Positions 22,283-35,413 of a stretch of DNA of 64,000 nucleotides are shown here, piece after piece (the stretch's first letter is position 1; the number at the start of each line of letters is the position of its first letter). The stretch is taken from positions 1 to 64,000 of the forward strand of contig MU385945.1 in assembly GCA_022497145.1 (NCBI GenBank), written 5' to 3'. A model generated the notes under the pieces. It had not been told where the DNA came from. It made no database searches and saw only the letters and a list, made by a program, of their open reading frames with translations. This DNA comes from Rostrohypoxylon terebratum (taxonomy: Eukaryota > Ascomycota > Sordariomycetes > Xylariales > Hypoxylaceae). The translations under genes were made by a program, and so were the position numbers.

Positions 22283-24190
22283 TGTAAAGGCTTGAGAAAG
22301 CTTGCGCGAATTGTCTATTGATGGGACGAAGGTGAAAGTAATAAAAGGAATAAAAGAAATAATAAGAATGACAAGTTATGTAAGTTGACGAGGCTGCGAC
22401 CAAGAGGGTTGCGCAGAAATGTAGAACTCGTAAAAATTCCTAAATAACGGGAAATCCTTATAGATTGTTGCGTTGCGATTACAAAGTACGGTGGGTACAG
22501 TTACTCATTATTCCTGTAGACGAAATACGCGACAAACCTATTATGTAGGTCTAGGAAGGAAGGAAGGAATTGGGTGGATGTTGTAATGTTGTACGGTGGA
22601 CAGCGGACAGTGGACTGAAGTGAGCTGTGAGCTGTGAGCTGTGAACTGTGAACTGTAGGGTGTGGATGTGGATGGTGGATGACAATAAGCTGTCTCGATC
22701 GGTCGCGAACAATGATGATGATCGCGAGAGAAAATTGGTTGGCTCAACTACCTTGGTCCACGGGAAGGTAAAAAGGAAAAGCACATGCAACAATCTAAAT
22801 GAGGCTGGGACTCCAAAGACACCTTGCATAAGCGTGGTCCGTGCTAAAATTCTTGACTTTTTCCAAATTCTCTAATGCACCTACTCAAAGCTGTAGCTAG
22901 TATACCTAACTCACAGTGGATGTTCACGGTACATATAAAAGAGGAAAGAGCTAACAGGCAAAAAGGCTTAGTCAGGTGGATATTAAGAAATTGTACCTTT
23001 AGTTGTCATTGTCTTCAGCTTATCACAAAAGATATTGGGTTGCTTCTTTTATTAAATCAAAGGGCACGAGTGATAAATTGTCAACTTTCCAGTCGTTAAA
23101 CTTTGTGTTACCGTCACCGCTTTCGACGATGATGACTCAAGTATGTAGGTACAATGGTACATATGTACCTACATACTAGGTATGTACCTGTATATCTCAC
23201 ATTCGGACTAACACTAAATAGGACAAACGCTAAAAGTACTGAGTACCTCAAATAAATACTCGAAAAGATGAAAATTTTATCTAAATAATATCCAATTTTC
23301 TCTATGGACCATCTACGCTCGGTCAACTTCATCCACGCAAATCGTCGAGAAGACGTATCATAAGCTCTCTAGATTTTATAAAAATGACTTTTTTACTAGA
23401 GTCACAAGCGCGACGAAGTATTAAGATAGAGTTAGCCTAAATTAGGTAGGTAGGTAAAGTCTCCGGTGGTATTGAACTTCATTCTATATGCCCCTTGCCT
23501 CTCCAACGATCCAACCCCCCAATTCAACATCGAACAGGCCGGTGATGATACCCCAAAAATCAAACAATGATAGGAAGAGGGATATCCAAAATGGAAATGA
23601 TCTCAAATCATAAAATCTGAGGCCTGCACCAAAGCGAAAGTTTCGCTAGTTCACTACCTATCTCATGATAACTTCAGCTATTTGGTTCCTCTTCATGTCC
23701 TCACGTCCTCGCTAGTCACAGCTTTAAGCTCTGATCAGATAGATAACAAATTAAGAATACTCGAAATATAGTTCGCTATACGTGACTGTCTTGGGTAACA
23801 TTCGCTAGAAAGGCTGGACGAGAATAAATTCCCAGTGACTTTTTACTCCATACGCTGTACCGAAACACCAAGTGCCAGCCACCGACGTAACGTCAGTCTA
23901 TTATACAGTAACACCCCAAGAAATGCTTGACTCGCTAAAACCTATTGGATGGGCACCTCCAGGCCCTATGCCGCTGTATCCATATGCCTCCCCTAAGCTA
24001 TGCTATGCCTCTAACAGAAATTCAAACCACCCATGATCTGATCCACCCACGTACGGATAGACTTGAGCCGCCAACTCGATATAAACATTATGATACACCA
24101 AACCCGACCTGCGTAACCAACGCGTAACCGTAGTCGAACTGAACATTTGTGTTCGGAGGGCGCCTGTACACTGGCTCGGCACGACGCGAC
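22283..24190. other. Gene-free region upstream of PRP39
   Basis: 1.9 kb with the PRP39 promoter, five 7-bp tandem repeats (22622-22656) and AT-rich DNA. Several TACCTA/TAGGTA-rich patches occur near 23140-23190 and 23440. No gene is supported. Confidence 0.5.
22622..22656. repeat. Five tandem 7-bp units (GAGCTGT x3, GAACTGT x2)
   Basis: Five contiguous heptamers. The last two share one G-to-A change, suggesting a unit mutated and was then duplicated. Confidence 0.9.
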
Positions 24191-25144
24191 TCAATCTTTA
24201 CTATCGGAATTTCGCTTTTGCTTTTGCTTTTCCAACAGCCTCTGGGCTCTGCGCAGGCGGGCTGCAGATTCATCAATAGTTAGCTTAGGCTTTCCACGCT
24301 TATTATGATGATCATCATCATCGCTATCACTCAATCCCGAGAGCAGGGTCTCAACTGACCCAGCAGTGCCCGGAGGAACGGCGTCGGGGACCGTATGGTA
24401 CATCTCCGTAGCCCGGGGCCTCACGGTCAGCGGACCCGAGCTATTCGAGCCCGTTGACGCCTTCCTCCTCAGCAACCTCCTCAACGGCTTCAGGATCAAC
24501 TTCCGCTTCGATTTCTCGCGTTCGGTAGTAACAGCTCTCTTGATCTTCTTCGCCGGCTTCTTCACCTTTTCGAACCACGATTTGGTAGGCGTCTTGTACC
24601 GCCGGTACGAGATGGCGTCCGACAGCCGGTCCACGCTAACCACAGACCGGGCACTCGCGTTGGTGCAAATTATGGCGCTATCCCCGCGAGGCCCGACCGG
24701 TACGAACTCCACGCCTTCGTTCACGGGCGTAGCGCACATAGGACATGGATCTCCATCCGATACGAACATCTCGCCGTAGAGGGGGATGTCTATTGATTCT
24801 TGAAAAAGTGACTCCAGAGCGGTGCTGCTTGATTCTCCGATTTGCAGCCCGCCTCTGTCCACGGCTTTGCCTTTTCCTTGATCTTGATCCTGATCGTGAT
24901 CACGATCGTAATCGTAATCTATACTTGAAATTTCATCTGTATTTTCATCTATAAATCTGTATATATATTCGCTGCTGGTTTCGGTTTCGCTTAGGGTGGT
25001 CGAATTTTGAATCATGGTAGGCCTGGAACAGATGCACTGGGTGCGCGAATCGTGGACTTCGGTTCTCCAGACAATGATTTGCCGTATCTTCTCGGACGAT
25101 AATTCCTTAAATTCATATTGGTCTTCTGCCGAGGGTCCCGCCAT
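24191..25144 (-). CDS. Hypothetical basic protein with Cys motifs and C-terminal helix
   Basis: A single-exon frame of 317 residues that I do not recognise. It starts MAGPSAEDQYEF. Residues 37-39 read CIC. An acidic Asp/Gln/Asp repeat lies near 80-92 ('DYDYDRDHDQDQDQGKGK'). A CPMC pair sits near 134-137, but without a second pair a zinc site is doubtful. Residues 185-235 are strongly basic ('KKPAKKIKRAVTTEREKSKR', then 'LKPLRRLLRRKAS'), compatible with a nuclear signal. After a Ser/Asp run, the tail 'TIDESAARLRRAQRLLEK' predicts an amphipathic helix. No signal peptide or membrane segment is seen. Its length, biased composition and clear ATG favour a real gene, but transcription is unproven and an intron could be missed. 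Confidence 0.6.
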   Translation of the reverse strand: MAGPSAEDQYEFKELSSEKIRQIIVWRTEVHDSRTQCICSRPTMIQNSTTLSETETSSEYIYRFIDENTDEISSIDYDYDRDHDQDQDQGKGKAVDRGGLQIGESSSTALESLFQESIDIPLYGEMFVSDGDPCPMCATPVNEGVEFVPVGPRGDSAIICTNASARSVVSVDRLSDAISYRRYKTPTKSWFEKVKKPAKKIKRAVTTEREKSKRKLILKPLRRLLRRKASTGSNSSGPLTVRPRATEMYHTVPDAVPPGTAGSVETLLSGLSDSDDDDHHNKRGKPKLTIDESAARLRRAQRLLEKQKQKRNSDSKD

Positions 25145-25958
25145 TTCGGATTAAATACCGCTCTGCAGCTTACGACCAAAATATTTGAACGTAAGTTGAG
25201 GAGTCTTAGGTAACGGCGAAGGATTACCGTTCCAGACTTTGTCGTAGAGTCGTGAAGCCCTGATAGGCCTGGAACGTCAAAATATGCAATAATAGCAATC
25301 CGTCAGCTATGGTTGCTCGGCATAGTATCATTAAGCCCTGATGGTGTATGTTGTCGGCGCCATAAGTCGAGTAGAAATAGATTATAGCCCCGGCTAAACA
25401 ATATGTTGAGAAGAACTTCCGTCACTGAGACCAATTGATCCATTCTAATTGTCGTTCGATTAGATCGGCAACTATTGAATTCATTGATGCATGTCCAAGT
25501 TAGACGCGACTTCCGTCTCCAGACTTTCCTAGGTTAAGTCTTAAGTCTTAAGAAACTAAAGTTTTTATCTTATCAAGGTGTGACGTCAATTCAACGGGAT
25601 CAACTCGGTGAGTAGCAACCCTCGCGATCAATATCGTGAACGGGAAGGCGTGGCTTCATTGTGAATTTTATTTCTCGTATATTTATGTACTATGTACCAT
25701 GTAAGGGTATCACGTTAAATTTACATAACTAGATTAGAAGTATCACTGTATCATTTATTTCATGAATGCCTCATGTCTATCGTGTGTCTATCGTAAGTAG
25801 TAGTTCATCCTCAGCCCGTCTTTCGAGAGATTCGTCTTCACCCTGTAAGAACATCGTATATACTGTTAATTACCTAGGTCCTACAACTCTGTGAACGCCA
25901 TGCTCTATAAACGTAAACCGCCTTTTTGGATATAATGCCATCTAAACAATGAAACAGT
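25145..25958. other. Gene-free interval
   Basis: About 0.8 kb of AT-rich DNA. It holds a half copy of the dispersed palindrome (25872-25883). Otherwise I see nothing in it. Confidence 0.5.
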
Positions 25959-28900
25959 CTAGCTTGGTTTTAATGTTTCCCATCCATTCATCTCGTTATT
26001 GTCATCGCCGCCAAGGAGATCCACATTAGACCTTGTCACCGGTTGAGATAATTGCACAAGTTGTGGCTGTGGCTGTGGATGCTGCTGCTGTGGGCGGGCT
26101 GGCAGAGGTGGCTTACGTTCCCCGTTCCCAAGCCCAAGCCCAGGGAGTGGGACTCGAGTCACAGACGTAGCTGGGCTTGGTGGGCCAGTAGAAAACCCAT
26201 TTTGTGTTACCGTATTTAAATGAGCTGTTGCTTTATGCATTCCACCAGTCAAGGCACCAGATCTGCTAGCCTCAAGTTTGGAAGTCAAGTTGGAGATCGT
26301 AGACACTGTTTTACGTGGGATCGGGGGCTTTGGTGTTTGCTGATCTACGAGCGATTCGAAACTGCTGGTTTCAGGGAGAGAAGGGCTGGTAGAGGGCGAG
26401 GTAGACGAAAGATGAACTGGCTTTCGAGCTACAGGTGGAGGCGCCTTGGATTTATTCGATGTCAGGGATTTCGTAGACATAGTTCTCGATGGGAGTTCAG
26501 GTACGCCGGGCTTTGTCGGTCGTAACGTGGGATGCGCACCCAGGGAACCGGCCGATTGCGAAGATATGAGACCCGTAGAGGTCTGCCTTCTAGGTGGAGG
26601 TGGCGGTGGAGCTTCGTTTCTGGTTGGATGTAACTGCTCAGCGTGCAGGTTGATCTGGCCAACTTTAGCGGGCAGTGTTGCCGGATCGAAGGGTGGCGGC
26701 AGTTTCCTAGGCGATGAGTTGGATGCGGCAGATGTCGAGAGGATGGAAGAGTGATTAATGTGCTCGTACGGAGAGCTGGAGATGCTAGAGAACGACGAAA
26801 GCCTCGAATTGGATCTGGGTATAGCAACCCAATCTGGTTCTTCTGATGGAGTAAATGGATTTGAAGGGCGGTTAGGGTTTAGAATCACAGTGGAATTCCC
26901 GTTGACAGACTTCGGAGGACCGACCGTAGATTTAGCCATCTTGCCATTATCAAGCCACCACCTCTGTCGATCCGAGCTGGCCGGAGGCAAGCCTGGCTCG
27001 ATAGGATCGTATCCGATAAGGTCCTCATCATCCTCAGAATCTTCGCTGAGTAGACTTGCTGCCGTATGGCCAACTTCTGCCTTGCGGCGTTCATACAGCT
27101 CCCGGCTGATCTTTTCTCTGAGCGTTTCGTTGATTATGTTGACTGTACATTGAAACGTTGCGTACACGGGCCGATGATCTGAAAATCGCAGAGGGGCACA
27201 ATTATACGATAATTGACGTATATTTGTGCCTTTACGTAGAATACGATCAGTCCATGCAGGAATGCGCAATTTTTCACTGTTGAATCTTTTAGCTAAGGCT
27301 AGGAAGCGTCTCTATAGCACAATACATACGAGCTGTCGTATCTGTCTGTACCAACATCAAATTTGTATGTTGGCATGAACGTAATTCTGGCTTCAGAATA
27401 GTACGGAAATGAAAGGCCTGCAACCATTTGCAAATTCAACTGGGATATGTCAATAATTGCCCTTCTTGCGGCACAAGACTCTGTAGACGTACCTGGTCAT
27501 TCTCATACAACTTCTCTAGGTCTTTCTTTTGAATCAGATCCATGACCCTTTCATGCGATAATCCAATACGATAGTTAAAGTCTCCAAGCCAAATGACCGT
27601 ATCTGTAAATTGGTAAGTAAATGTATACTGTATCGAGTAGAATGGATTCATACCATGATCATCGATGCTCCTATTCCTCTGAAATCGCAACCCATGGTGA
27701 ATAGTTGCATAATCCTTATTTCGCTCGTCATAATTGGAGAACCCAGCGGCGAGATGGGCTGTTACGAAACATATTTGAGTATTCGCGTACTCCATTCTGA
27801 TGGCTACCGCTCCTTTATTTCCCGCTATACCGGACATGCCTGTCTTCTTGACGCTTCCCTCGACGTTCTTTATCTTTGGAAGCACTGATGCTTTTACGAA
27901 GATGCAAAGGGCAGCGCCAACAAGTTGTCCGCTACGCAATAGAACGTATTTCTCTCCACCGGACTGTTTCGCACGGGTATTTAATGTCCGTTTGATAGCT
28001 CTCTCCCATAACTGTTTTCTAGTAGGGTCGCTATTCATGATTTGCTGAGCACTCAGTTCAACGATCTCCTGGAAACCCACTGCAACTATCTCCGGCTGTG
28101 TCGAACCTAGCTCCTTAGGGCAAAGCCAAGGAGACAAGTCTTCTTCAACGCCATTAGTACGCCCATTTAAATTGAACGTCCCAACCCACCTAAATTATGT
28201 CAGTTGCTACTTAAATTTATATAGATTAAAAGGTATATCAAAACGTACATCGATATGTTTTCCGTCGAAGAGTACTCAGCACTGCGTTTACTAAGTTCGC
28301 CGGAAATATAATCGCTGATTGGGTCAAATAGATGAACAGGAGCTTGGCCAACTAATCGCCCTAGGAGCATGTCGATTGTGTTTTGTCTTGCCTTATCAGC
28401 AAAGTTGTTGATGTAAAGCCTTGTCGCACTTTTTCGAGCATCTGCAAAGGCACCGGCTAGAGACATTTTGCCAGTCCTCGTAAATGAGGATTTAAGAGCA
28501 CCCGTACCAGCGTAGATCCTAGAAAGAGCGTCACCATTGTCGGCCCAAAGGGTAGAATGTCGCATCCAGAAATCCGATGCGGCATATTCTCCGCGGTGAG
28601 TTAAGAACGCCTCAACAGCCATCTGTGAAATGATGGTCTGGATGAGATTGGTTCTGTCCAAACAGTCCAGGCAGTTTGTCCGAAATACCCCTTCTTGCTG
28701 AAGTACAACAACCATTCTTGGATGGCTAGGCGAATCATTGACGTCGATCATATCATCCGTTAACTCAGCTAAATAATACGCGAATCCATCAGCGGAATGT
28801 TCGATATATCGTCGAATTTCTCGAGCAGCCTCATAACCGGCAGCTTTCGTTTCGGCGTGGAAATCATAATCCGTTTCTCGTAATAGAGCGTGGTCAGATG

Positions 28901-30290
28901 ATTGCTTCTCGCCAACACGGCTGAGTGAGCAATGCTGCAGGCCATAGTGGAACAGATTTGTGAGCTCCGCCTCTCCAGGTTTTGTCGCGCTGAGGAGATT
29001 GACAATATGCACAGCACCATAAGACTGCTCCAATTCCTCAAAATGTTTATCAAAGGCTGGTTGTGTTCCATCAGCCGAACGTGTGATCGAAATCTTCTGC
29101 TGGCCCGGAATGAGACCCGGGGTTTGTTCCCAGAATACCGGCACCGAGCCGCGAACTTGCGCATATGAAAAGAGGACACCGGCAGGGCTCCAATATATTG
29201 TTTCTGTTTCGACAAAATTGGCCACGTGTCCGTCATCGTCAATTCCCCGACTGTTGAAACGAGTTCCAGCTCGCTTGCACGACAAACGTGAGATAACTGT
29301 AAGGTAGGATGGAAGACCAGACCAACCGTCTCGCAAAGGCGCCGCACTTTGAGGGATCGTCATAGTTAAGCAGAACCCTCTGATAGCCGAGGTCAATATC
29401 CTAGAAGCATCGAGAGTTTCGCGCTCATGAGCCAATAGCCGAGATCTGAATTGAACCAAGGGGCTAATCATGAAATAATTCCATAGGAAAGAGTCATCGA
29501 AGTTGTCAATATCGAACGTATCCGAATCTATTGGCCTATATAGACGGTGTCAGCTGTTAATGCTGAATTTATTCTATCTCTACCCTAGCATGGGGACAGA
29601 AACTTGTGAAAAGTGTATAAGACTGACTACAGCTGTTACGAAAGGACAAACGAACCTATCTTGTAACCTGTTTGTCAGATCAAAGTCGGTACTGTAGTAA
29701 AAGCTACCATTGCTTAATAGCCCTCTCAACTCATGGTATGGAGATTCTACTTCGCCTTCCCTTCTGCCAAGACTTTGAACGTAGGGAGACGTGGAGTCGG
29801 AGAGGTCACTGTCGTACGTATTAAGGGATATAATATTATCGTACTCTGAGCTGTTGAGACAGAAAAAGTCGACGCTCGCAATCTTCTCGACAGTCTCTCC
29901 TGGTCGTAGGGTGGCTACCCGGGACGCCTGCGTTATTACACATAGAAACACATCTTGATTTATGGATATGAGGCCCAATGTCCCATAAATAGGACGGGGT
30001 GTAAGGGGCCTGAAGTCGCTAAGGAGTTGTTTGGATACAGGAGAGAATTCAACCATGCATTTGGATACGAGGCCATCGCCGGCACTACGGGATCGTGCTG
30101 ATGACACAGACACTAGAGATCCATTCGCAATCGCCTCGCTCGTTGTAGGGCTATATCGGAATATCAAGGCATGGGTCGGCGTAGCGATAGCGATGGCTCG
30201 GTGAGGATATTCGCGCAGGAGTAGCTGGCTGGACTTCTCAGCTGACGATGCCGAAGTGAATGTTCGAGATGGGGGAGGATACTGATCCAT
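25959..30290 (-). CDS. Synaptojanin-like phosphoinositide phosphatase (SAC + 5-phosphatase)
   Basis: Six exons, complement(25959..27276, 27330..27439, 27493..27602, 27654..28189, 28249..29535, 29656..30290), give 1331 residues. This is the fungal Inp51/52/53 class, which removes phosphates from PI(4,5)P2 and PI(3)P/PI(4)P during endocytosis and Golgi-endosome traffic. The SAC domain covers about 50-600, with the catalytic CX5R motif intact near 497 ('FRTNCLDCLDRTN'). The 5-phosphatase domain begins near 645 ('WVGTFNLNGR') and has 'GNKGAVAIRMEY', 'TAHLAAG', 'WLGDFNYRIG' near 823, 'PAWTDRIL' near 898 and 'SDHRPVYATF' near 920, all intact. The last 350 residues are Pro/Ser-rich with polyproline runs that suit SH3 binding. 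Introns are 120, 59, 51, 53 and 53 bp in transcript order, and every join fits the family. Confidence 0.96.
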
Positions 30291-31984
30291 GCTGGATTAG
30301 CAGGACAGCGGGAAACGATAGGGGCTGTTTCGAAAAGTAGCACATGCTACATGGGAGCGGAAGCGGGAGTGGGGTTGATATAAGTTAAACAAGGTGTCAA
30401 AGAATCGGAAAATAGAGAAAATATAGTACTATGTAAAAATAAAACATAGATTCATAAAGGTGGAATCTACAAATGTTGAGGTATAGTTTTTTTTAGTGGT
30501 CTGGTGGTTTAGTGGTTCAGTGATTTAATGGGTGCACATGCTTCTTCCAAGGTTGGAACTTTGGAACTTGGCCTTACTTGGGACTTGTGACGTTACCTCC
30601 TTCCCTTTCGCATCAGCCCTGCGAATTAGCGGTTCAAATTGGTTAAATTTCCACTGTGGGGGAAAGGGCACTACCTATTAAAGAGGGTCCCAAAATTTTC
30701 CAAGGTTCTAAGGCTCCTTAGTGGGGTTCCGAGCACCAAGCACCGACTTGTCCGCCTATGAGGCTGAAGCTGAGTAACCCATCCATCCTACAGGGCATTA
30801 TCACCACTATTAAGCAGTAATAGTAGAATTGTAGAATTGTAGAGAGTACGTAGTATGCGACTGTTCGAACTGGATTTTTGCCGTCTACGTACTGCATAAG
30901 TGAGATATGTCGGGTTAGCTATGGCTTAGACACTTCGTATCTAAAAGTGGACAGAACTATCACGATAGGTATCGTTAACTATAATGGCGGTGAATTCACA
31001 GCAAGGTTAATTATCCAGTTGGCCGTACCAGAAATTAGAAGGAGTGGTTTGTATACCGGCATGCCGATATACCGAGCAGGCCAAGGCATTACAATACATC
31101 ACAAAGGCTTCGTAAAAATTATATTAGTGTGTAAGTCCACAAGAGGCATCTCTTACTAATAAAGGTCTGCCATGATAGCAGGCAGAACGTATGAGGGTAT
31201 AATGGTTCACGAGAATACCCACCAATACTAGTAGGTATTATACACATACTACTATAACGATTAGAGGCTAACATGTCGGTACTAAGTTTTGTTTTTTTAT
31301 TCTGGTGTAGGGAATACGCATTGCGGAGATGCGGATCGGCAGTTGACGAATGTAGTGAGCACGCATCAAAGTAGCAGAAGTCCAGCCTTAATCGACGCAG
31401 TCTGTCCAGGACCAACCACGGGGAAAATTTCTCCTGACCGATTGGTGTAACAAGGCGTAAATCATTTGCGATTCCACCTGGGGCAGACCCGTAGACTACC
31501 TAAATCTTACTCGGTGCGTAAGGTCTGGTGTACATCTGGTGTACAGGGCCAACTTATAAGGGGATGTGCAATGGATTTGACTGATCAAAGGAAAACATGA
31601 GATATCTCTCGAAAACCATAAAACAAACAGGGGGGGAAACGTGTATGAAACTGTCCACATGACCATCAACGAGCCCTCGCCAGCCCCTGTACGTGCAGAG
31701 GTAGTTGAAATACAGCCGTAGTTGTGGAAATGCATATCGTATTGTCCAGTGTAAGGCGTACTATAGCGCACCCTTTACTGAAATATCCTCGAGGGAAAGG
31801 TGACAAGGGAAAGCCTGCCCATATTTTCCGCTCCCACGTTCAAAAACAATCGCCTGAGTCACCCTTCCCAACCGATTCCATAAATCCTCCGCCAGTTAGG
31901 CATTAACAAAACCCCGGCCCTTCGGAAAAGTCTTACGGAGCATACGTGTTTAGCCGTGGCAAGAAGGTATCAACGGTGAGGTAT
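30291..31984. other. Gene-free region between SAC/5-phosphatase and 14-3-3
   Basis: 1.7 kb. It holds the phosphatase promoter, an AT-rich block near 30420-30500, and the 14-3-3 3' flank. Frames up to 98 codons on both strands show no splice sites or recognisable motifs. Confidence 0.5.
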
Positions 31985-33245
31985 CTAAGACTCGGTAGGG
32001 GCGGGAGCATCCTCCTTGGGCTTCTCGGCTTCCTCGGCAGGCTTGTCCTCCTTAGCGCCCTCCTGAGCAGCGGCACCATCGCCCTCTGTGCTCTCGCTGG
32101 AAGTCCACAGAGTCAAGTTATCACGGAGCAGCTGCATGATGAGTGTGCTGTCACGGTAAGACTCCTCAGACAGTGAGTCGAGCTCTGCGATGGCATCGTC
32201 GAAAGCCTGCTTGGCCAAATGGCAAGCGCGGTCGGGAGAGTTGAGAATCTCGTAGTAGAAAACGGAGAAGTTGAGCGCAAGACCTAGGCGGATAGGATGC
32301 GTCGGGGTAAGCTCAGTCTGGGCTACGTCGGTAGCGCTCTAGATGCGAAAAAAAATACGTCAATGTTTGTGCAACGTAAGCTCGTGACTTATTGAACTTA
32401 CCTTGTAAGCCTCGTGGGCGGCGGTAGCAGCGACCTTGCGCTTCTCACCGGACGCGAACTCAGCTAGATAACGGTGGTAGTCACCCTTCCTGGAAGGGGG
32501 TATATTCTGTTAGCACGTAGCAATATAACGGAATATTGCCATAGTGGTGGGAGATGGGGACTGACATCTTGTGGTAGAAAACCTTGGACTCGCCCGTAGC
32601 GGCGTTGGGGATCAAGCTCTCATCCAGAACATCCAGGACATCTTGGCAGACCTTCTCAAGTTCGGTCTCGATCTTGTTTCGGTACTCACGGATGGTGGAG
32701 ACGTGCTTATCGGAACCCTTGGACTCCTCCTTTTGCTCGATCGAAGAGATGATTCGCCACGAGGCACGTCGGGTTCCGACGACATTCTTGTAGGCAACAG
32801 AGAGGAGGTTGCGCTCGTCAACAGAGAGCTCTCCGCCAAGCTTAGCGACCTCCTTCATGTAGGTTACCATCTCATCATAACGCTCAGCCTGCTCGCAAAG
32901 GCGAGCAAGGAAGGTCTTGCTGTTGAGGAATGCTCATTAGTCTACTTTTCCCCTTATGTTATATGTCGAGAAAAACTGGTATCATAAAGGCGGGGATGCG
33001 CAGCATTAAACGAACCTTTCACGCTACAAGAATTAATGTTAGCAAAGTCCCCGTACAAAGAATGACAGATCGAAGGTATATCCAAGGTTTATGAGGTTAT
33101 GCAATGGTGTGCGGGCGCGGTGGAGCGAATAGCAGGATGACCGAGACAAGGCAGTCCTCGAGATGTGCATGTGGAAAAGGGATTCGGGGTAATGGGTGGT
33201 GGTATTGTAATGGCAAGGGTAATGAAAACTTACTTCAGTAGTCAT
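31985..33245 (-). CDS. 14-3-3 protein
   Basis: Five coding exons, complement(31985..32338, 32402..32489, 32566..32919, 33016..33023, 33234..33245), give 271 residues. 14-3-3 dimers bind phosphoserine/threonine partners and regulate signalling throughout the cell. Family sequence is continuous: 'LARLCEQAERYDEMV', 'LLSVAYKNVVGTRRASWR', 'VFYHKMKGDYHRYLAEF', 'GLALNFSVFYYEILN' and 'LIMQLLRDNLTLWTS', ending in an acidic Glu/Ala/Lys tail. Exon 1 is only 12 nt (MTTE) and exon 2 is an 8-nt microexon (CGT GAA AG). The spliced start MTTERESKTFLARL is the expected fungal N-terminus. Introns are 210, 96, 76 and 63 bp in transcript order. The third uses a weaker GTCAGT donor. Confidence 0.96.
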
Positions 33246-34102
33246 CTTGATCTATTGAGTGCGGATGGTGATGGTGGTGAAGAAGATGGATGATGATCAG
33301 AGTTTACAGCGGAAGTAGAAATAGAGAAAGTCGGGTAACGGGCTGTTTGTTTGAAAGTTGAATGGGAAAAAAAGGTGGGATTGTTTACAAGTGTATGTCG
33401 AAGTTAAAGGGTGTTGAAAATCGACGAGGTTTAAGGTGCGGGAGGAGAAATCAGTAAATGCGGCCAGGCGCTGGGTGCTGGGTGCTGGCTGTCAGGTCCC
33501 AAATTTGTGCCAAAATTGCGCCTGAGTTCTCCAACTTTAGCACTTGGCTTGTGCGGAAAAGAAACTTTGGAACCCAGGTGCCCATCTTATCCATACCTAC
33601 ATGATACTTAGGTACAGAGGTACTTCGAACAAATACGCCTCATTCAATGTTCTAGCGTACATGTAACGATTAAATGCCTACATGTAGGACCTAGGTAGCA
33701 GCTTTAGCATGCTGGGTCTTAACATTATGTAGGCAGTCGCAGGCAGGTTACGCCTACAATTAGCGCAATTGCCTGGTTTGTGTCTTCATAGCACTGAACA
33801 TTGAAGGTACTACTAAAGTAGGTATCTCGGTACCTCAATCAAACCTTCATGTTAAAAGCTTGCTTGCCCCTCATTGCCGTCTTCGGCCTGGAATCTTCTC
33901 TCAGTCTTTTATACCTTATCAAGTGCCTATCACCTGGCAGTATGTGCTTACCTACCTGTAGGCCCTACCTAGGGCTACGTATTTGTATATACAAACAACA
34001 ATAACAATCACATCATATATAAACATTAAGAACTATGAGCATCATAGATCAATATCCCTAATGGAAGCATCCTTATTTTACTACTTTCTCTAGTCTACAG
34101 TC

Positions 34103-34119
34103 TACCTAGGACCTAGGTA
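34103..34119. repeat. Dispersed near-palindrome, copy 4
   Basis: TACCTAGGACCTAGGTA, about 30 bases from copy 5. Confidence 0.85.
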
Positions 34120-34146
34120 TGTTTGTTTCCAGCTCAAATACCTACC

Positions 34147-34164
34147 TACCTAGGTCCTAGGTAC
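34147..34164. repeat. Dispersed near-palindrome, copy 5
   Basis: TACCTAGGTCCTAGGTAC, in the opposite central-base orientation to copy 4. Confidence 0.85.
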
Positions 34165-35389
34165 TAATATACAAGCTGTTGTCTTTGTCGTTCATATTTT
34201 GCATAATAGTTACATAGGACAAGAGTTATGTATTAGTAGTATATTGCACGATAATTGGCGTCCCCACCACCGTCCGCCTCAACTTTGAACTCGCTAATCT
34301 ATCCATGTTCTACAGATTCCACGAGTTCTATGTATTCTATATCTTAACAGTCATAATCAAGAATGTATATCACCGGTATGTTTATTGTACCCCCTCATAA
34401 GTGTGAAGACGACGTGATTGCTTCATTGTCCAGTAGAACCTGGAACCAACGCTGCATAGAACCTACCAGTGATCTAGACACTGACTCGCATGCCCGCTGC
34501 AGCGCTTGTTGCGCGAGTCGGCTATGGAATGAGACGAGAAGCCTAATATCCATCACATCAGTCAGCCAAAATGGCCCCCAACCTATGATGTACCACCGTT
34601 CGCCTCGTCTCTATACTTTTCACGCGTGACCCAGATCAACAACATGATGATGCTTCGTATATGTTTATCTATTTATTCACGTAGTATACAGTGCTACTCA
34701 TAATACTAGCTCTAGCATATTGTACCAGTACCATACACCATTGTATACCGATGAGACGGAAAACATCTTATGGTGCCTGTAGTATCCTCCAATGAGTACG
34801 CCACCCATGAAGTTGCCATGAGATTCTAAAACCCCACTACTACTCTACCTGCAGGGTCTTATCATCGTGTGGTCTATCGGTCCATGCGTTGTCATCACTC
34901 TCCTAGGCTTAGCCATCCTAGCTGAGCTGGCATCCTTTTCTTCCAGTCACGAGTCCCTCCTATACTACAAAAATTTGATTTCACGCACCTGAACACGACC
35001 GAGACTGATTGGGACCTTGTCACAAGCTCGGTCTGAGGATTCCGCCATTCTACTGCCATTACGATTAACCCGATTAATTAGTTTGTTCACTAAAACCTAT
35101 ACCTACAATGTACATACGAATGAAGCGTTTTTCTTAAATAAATAGTTTTCGATTAAATCATCACTATTACCGATCTATGGGATTCAAATGATCTACATCC
35201 AGAACTTGATAGTAAAAACCTTAGAAGCTTTTCAACTCCTACATTTAATATTAAGAGTGAGCTGTCCTATTAATATATGGTCATATTTAATCTACACAAT
35301 ATCTCATGTATATCCAGATTATCCACAACTTTTAATCACCAATTATTATACAGACGCACATATAACTAAGCATTATCTGCAAGACTTTC

Positions 35390-35413
35390 TTTTTTTTTTT
35401 AAGAAAAAAAAAA
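35390..35413. repeat. T-run / A-run inverted repeat
   Basis: Eleven T, then AAG, then ten A, giving a hairpin with a roughly 10-bp T:A stem and a three-base loop, about 100 bases past the lipase stop. It resembles the T8-A10 palindrome near 8.6 kb only in composition. Confidence 0.8.

Noticed and set aside
34363..34629. 88-codon plus-strand frame in the long intergenic region
   Set aside because: No start context, motif or partner exon.
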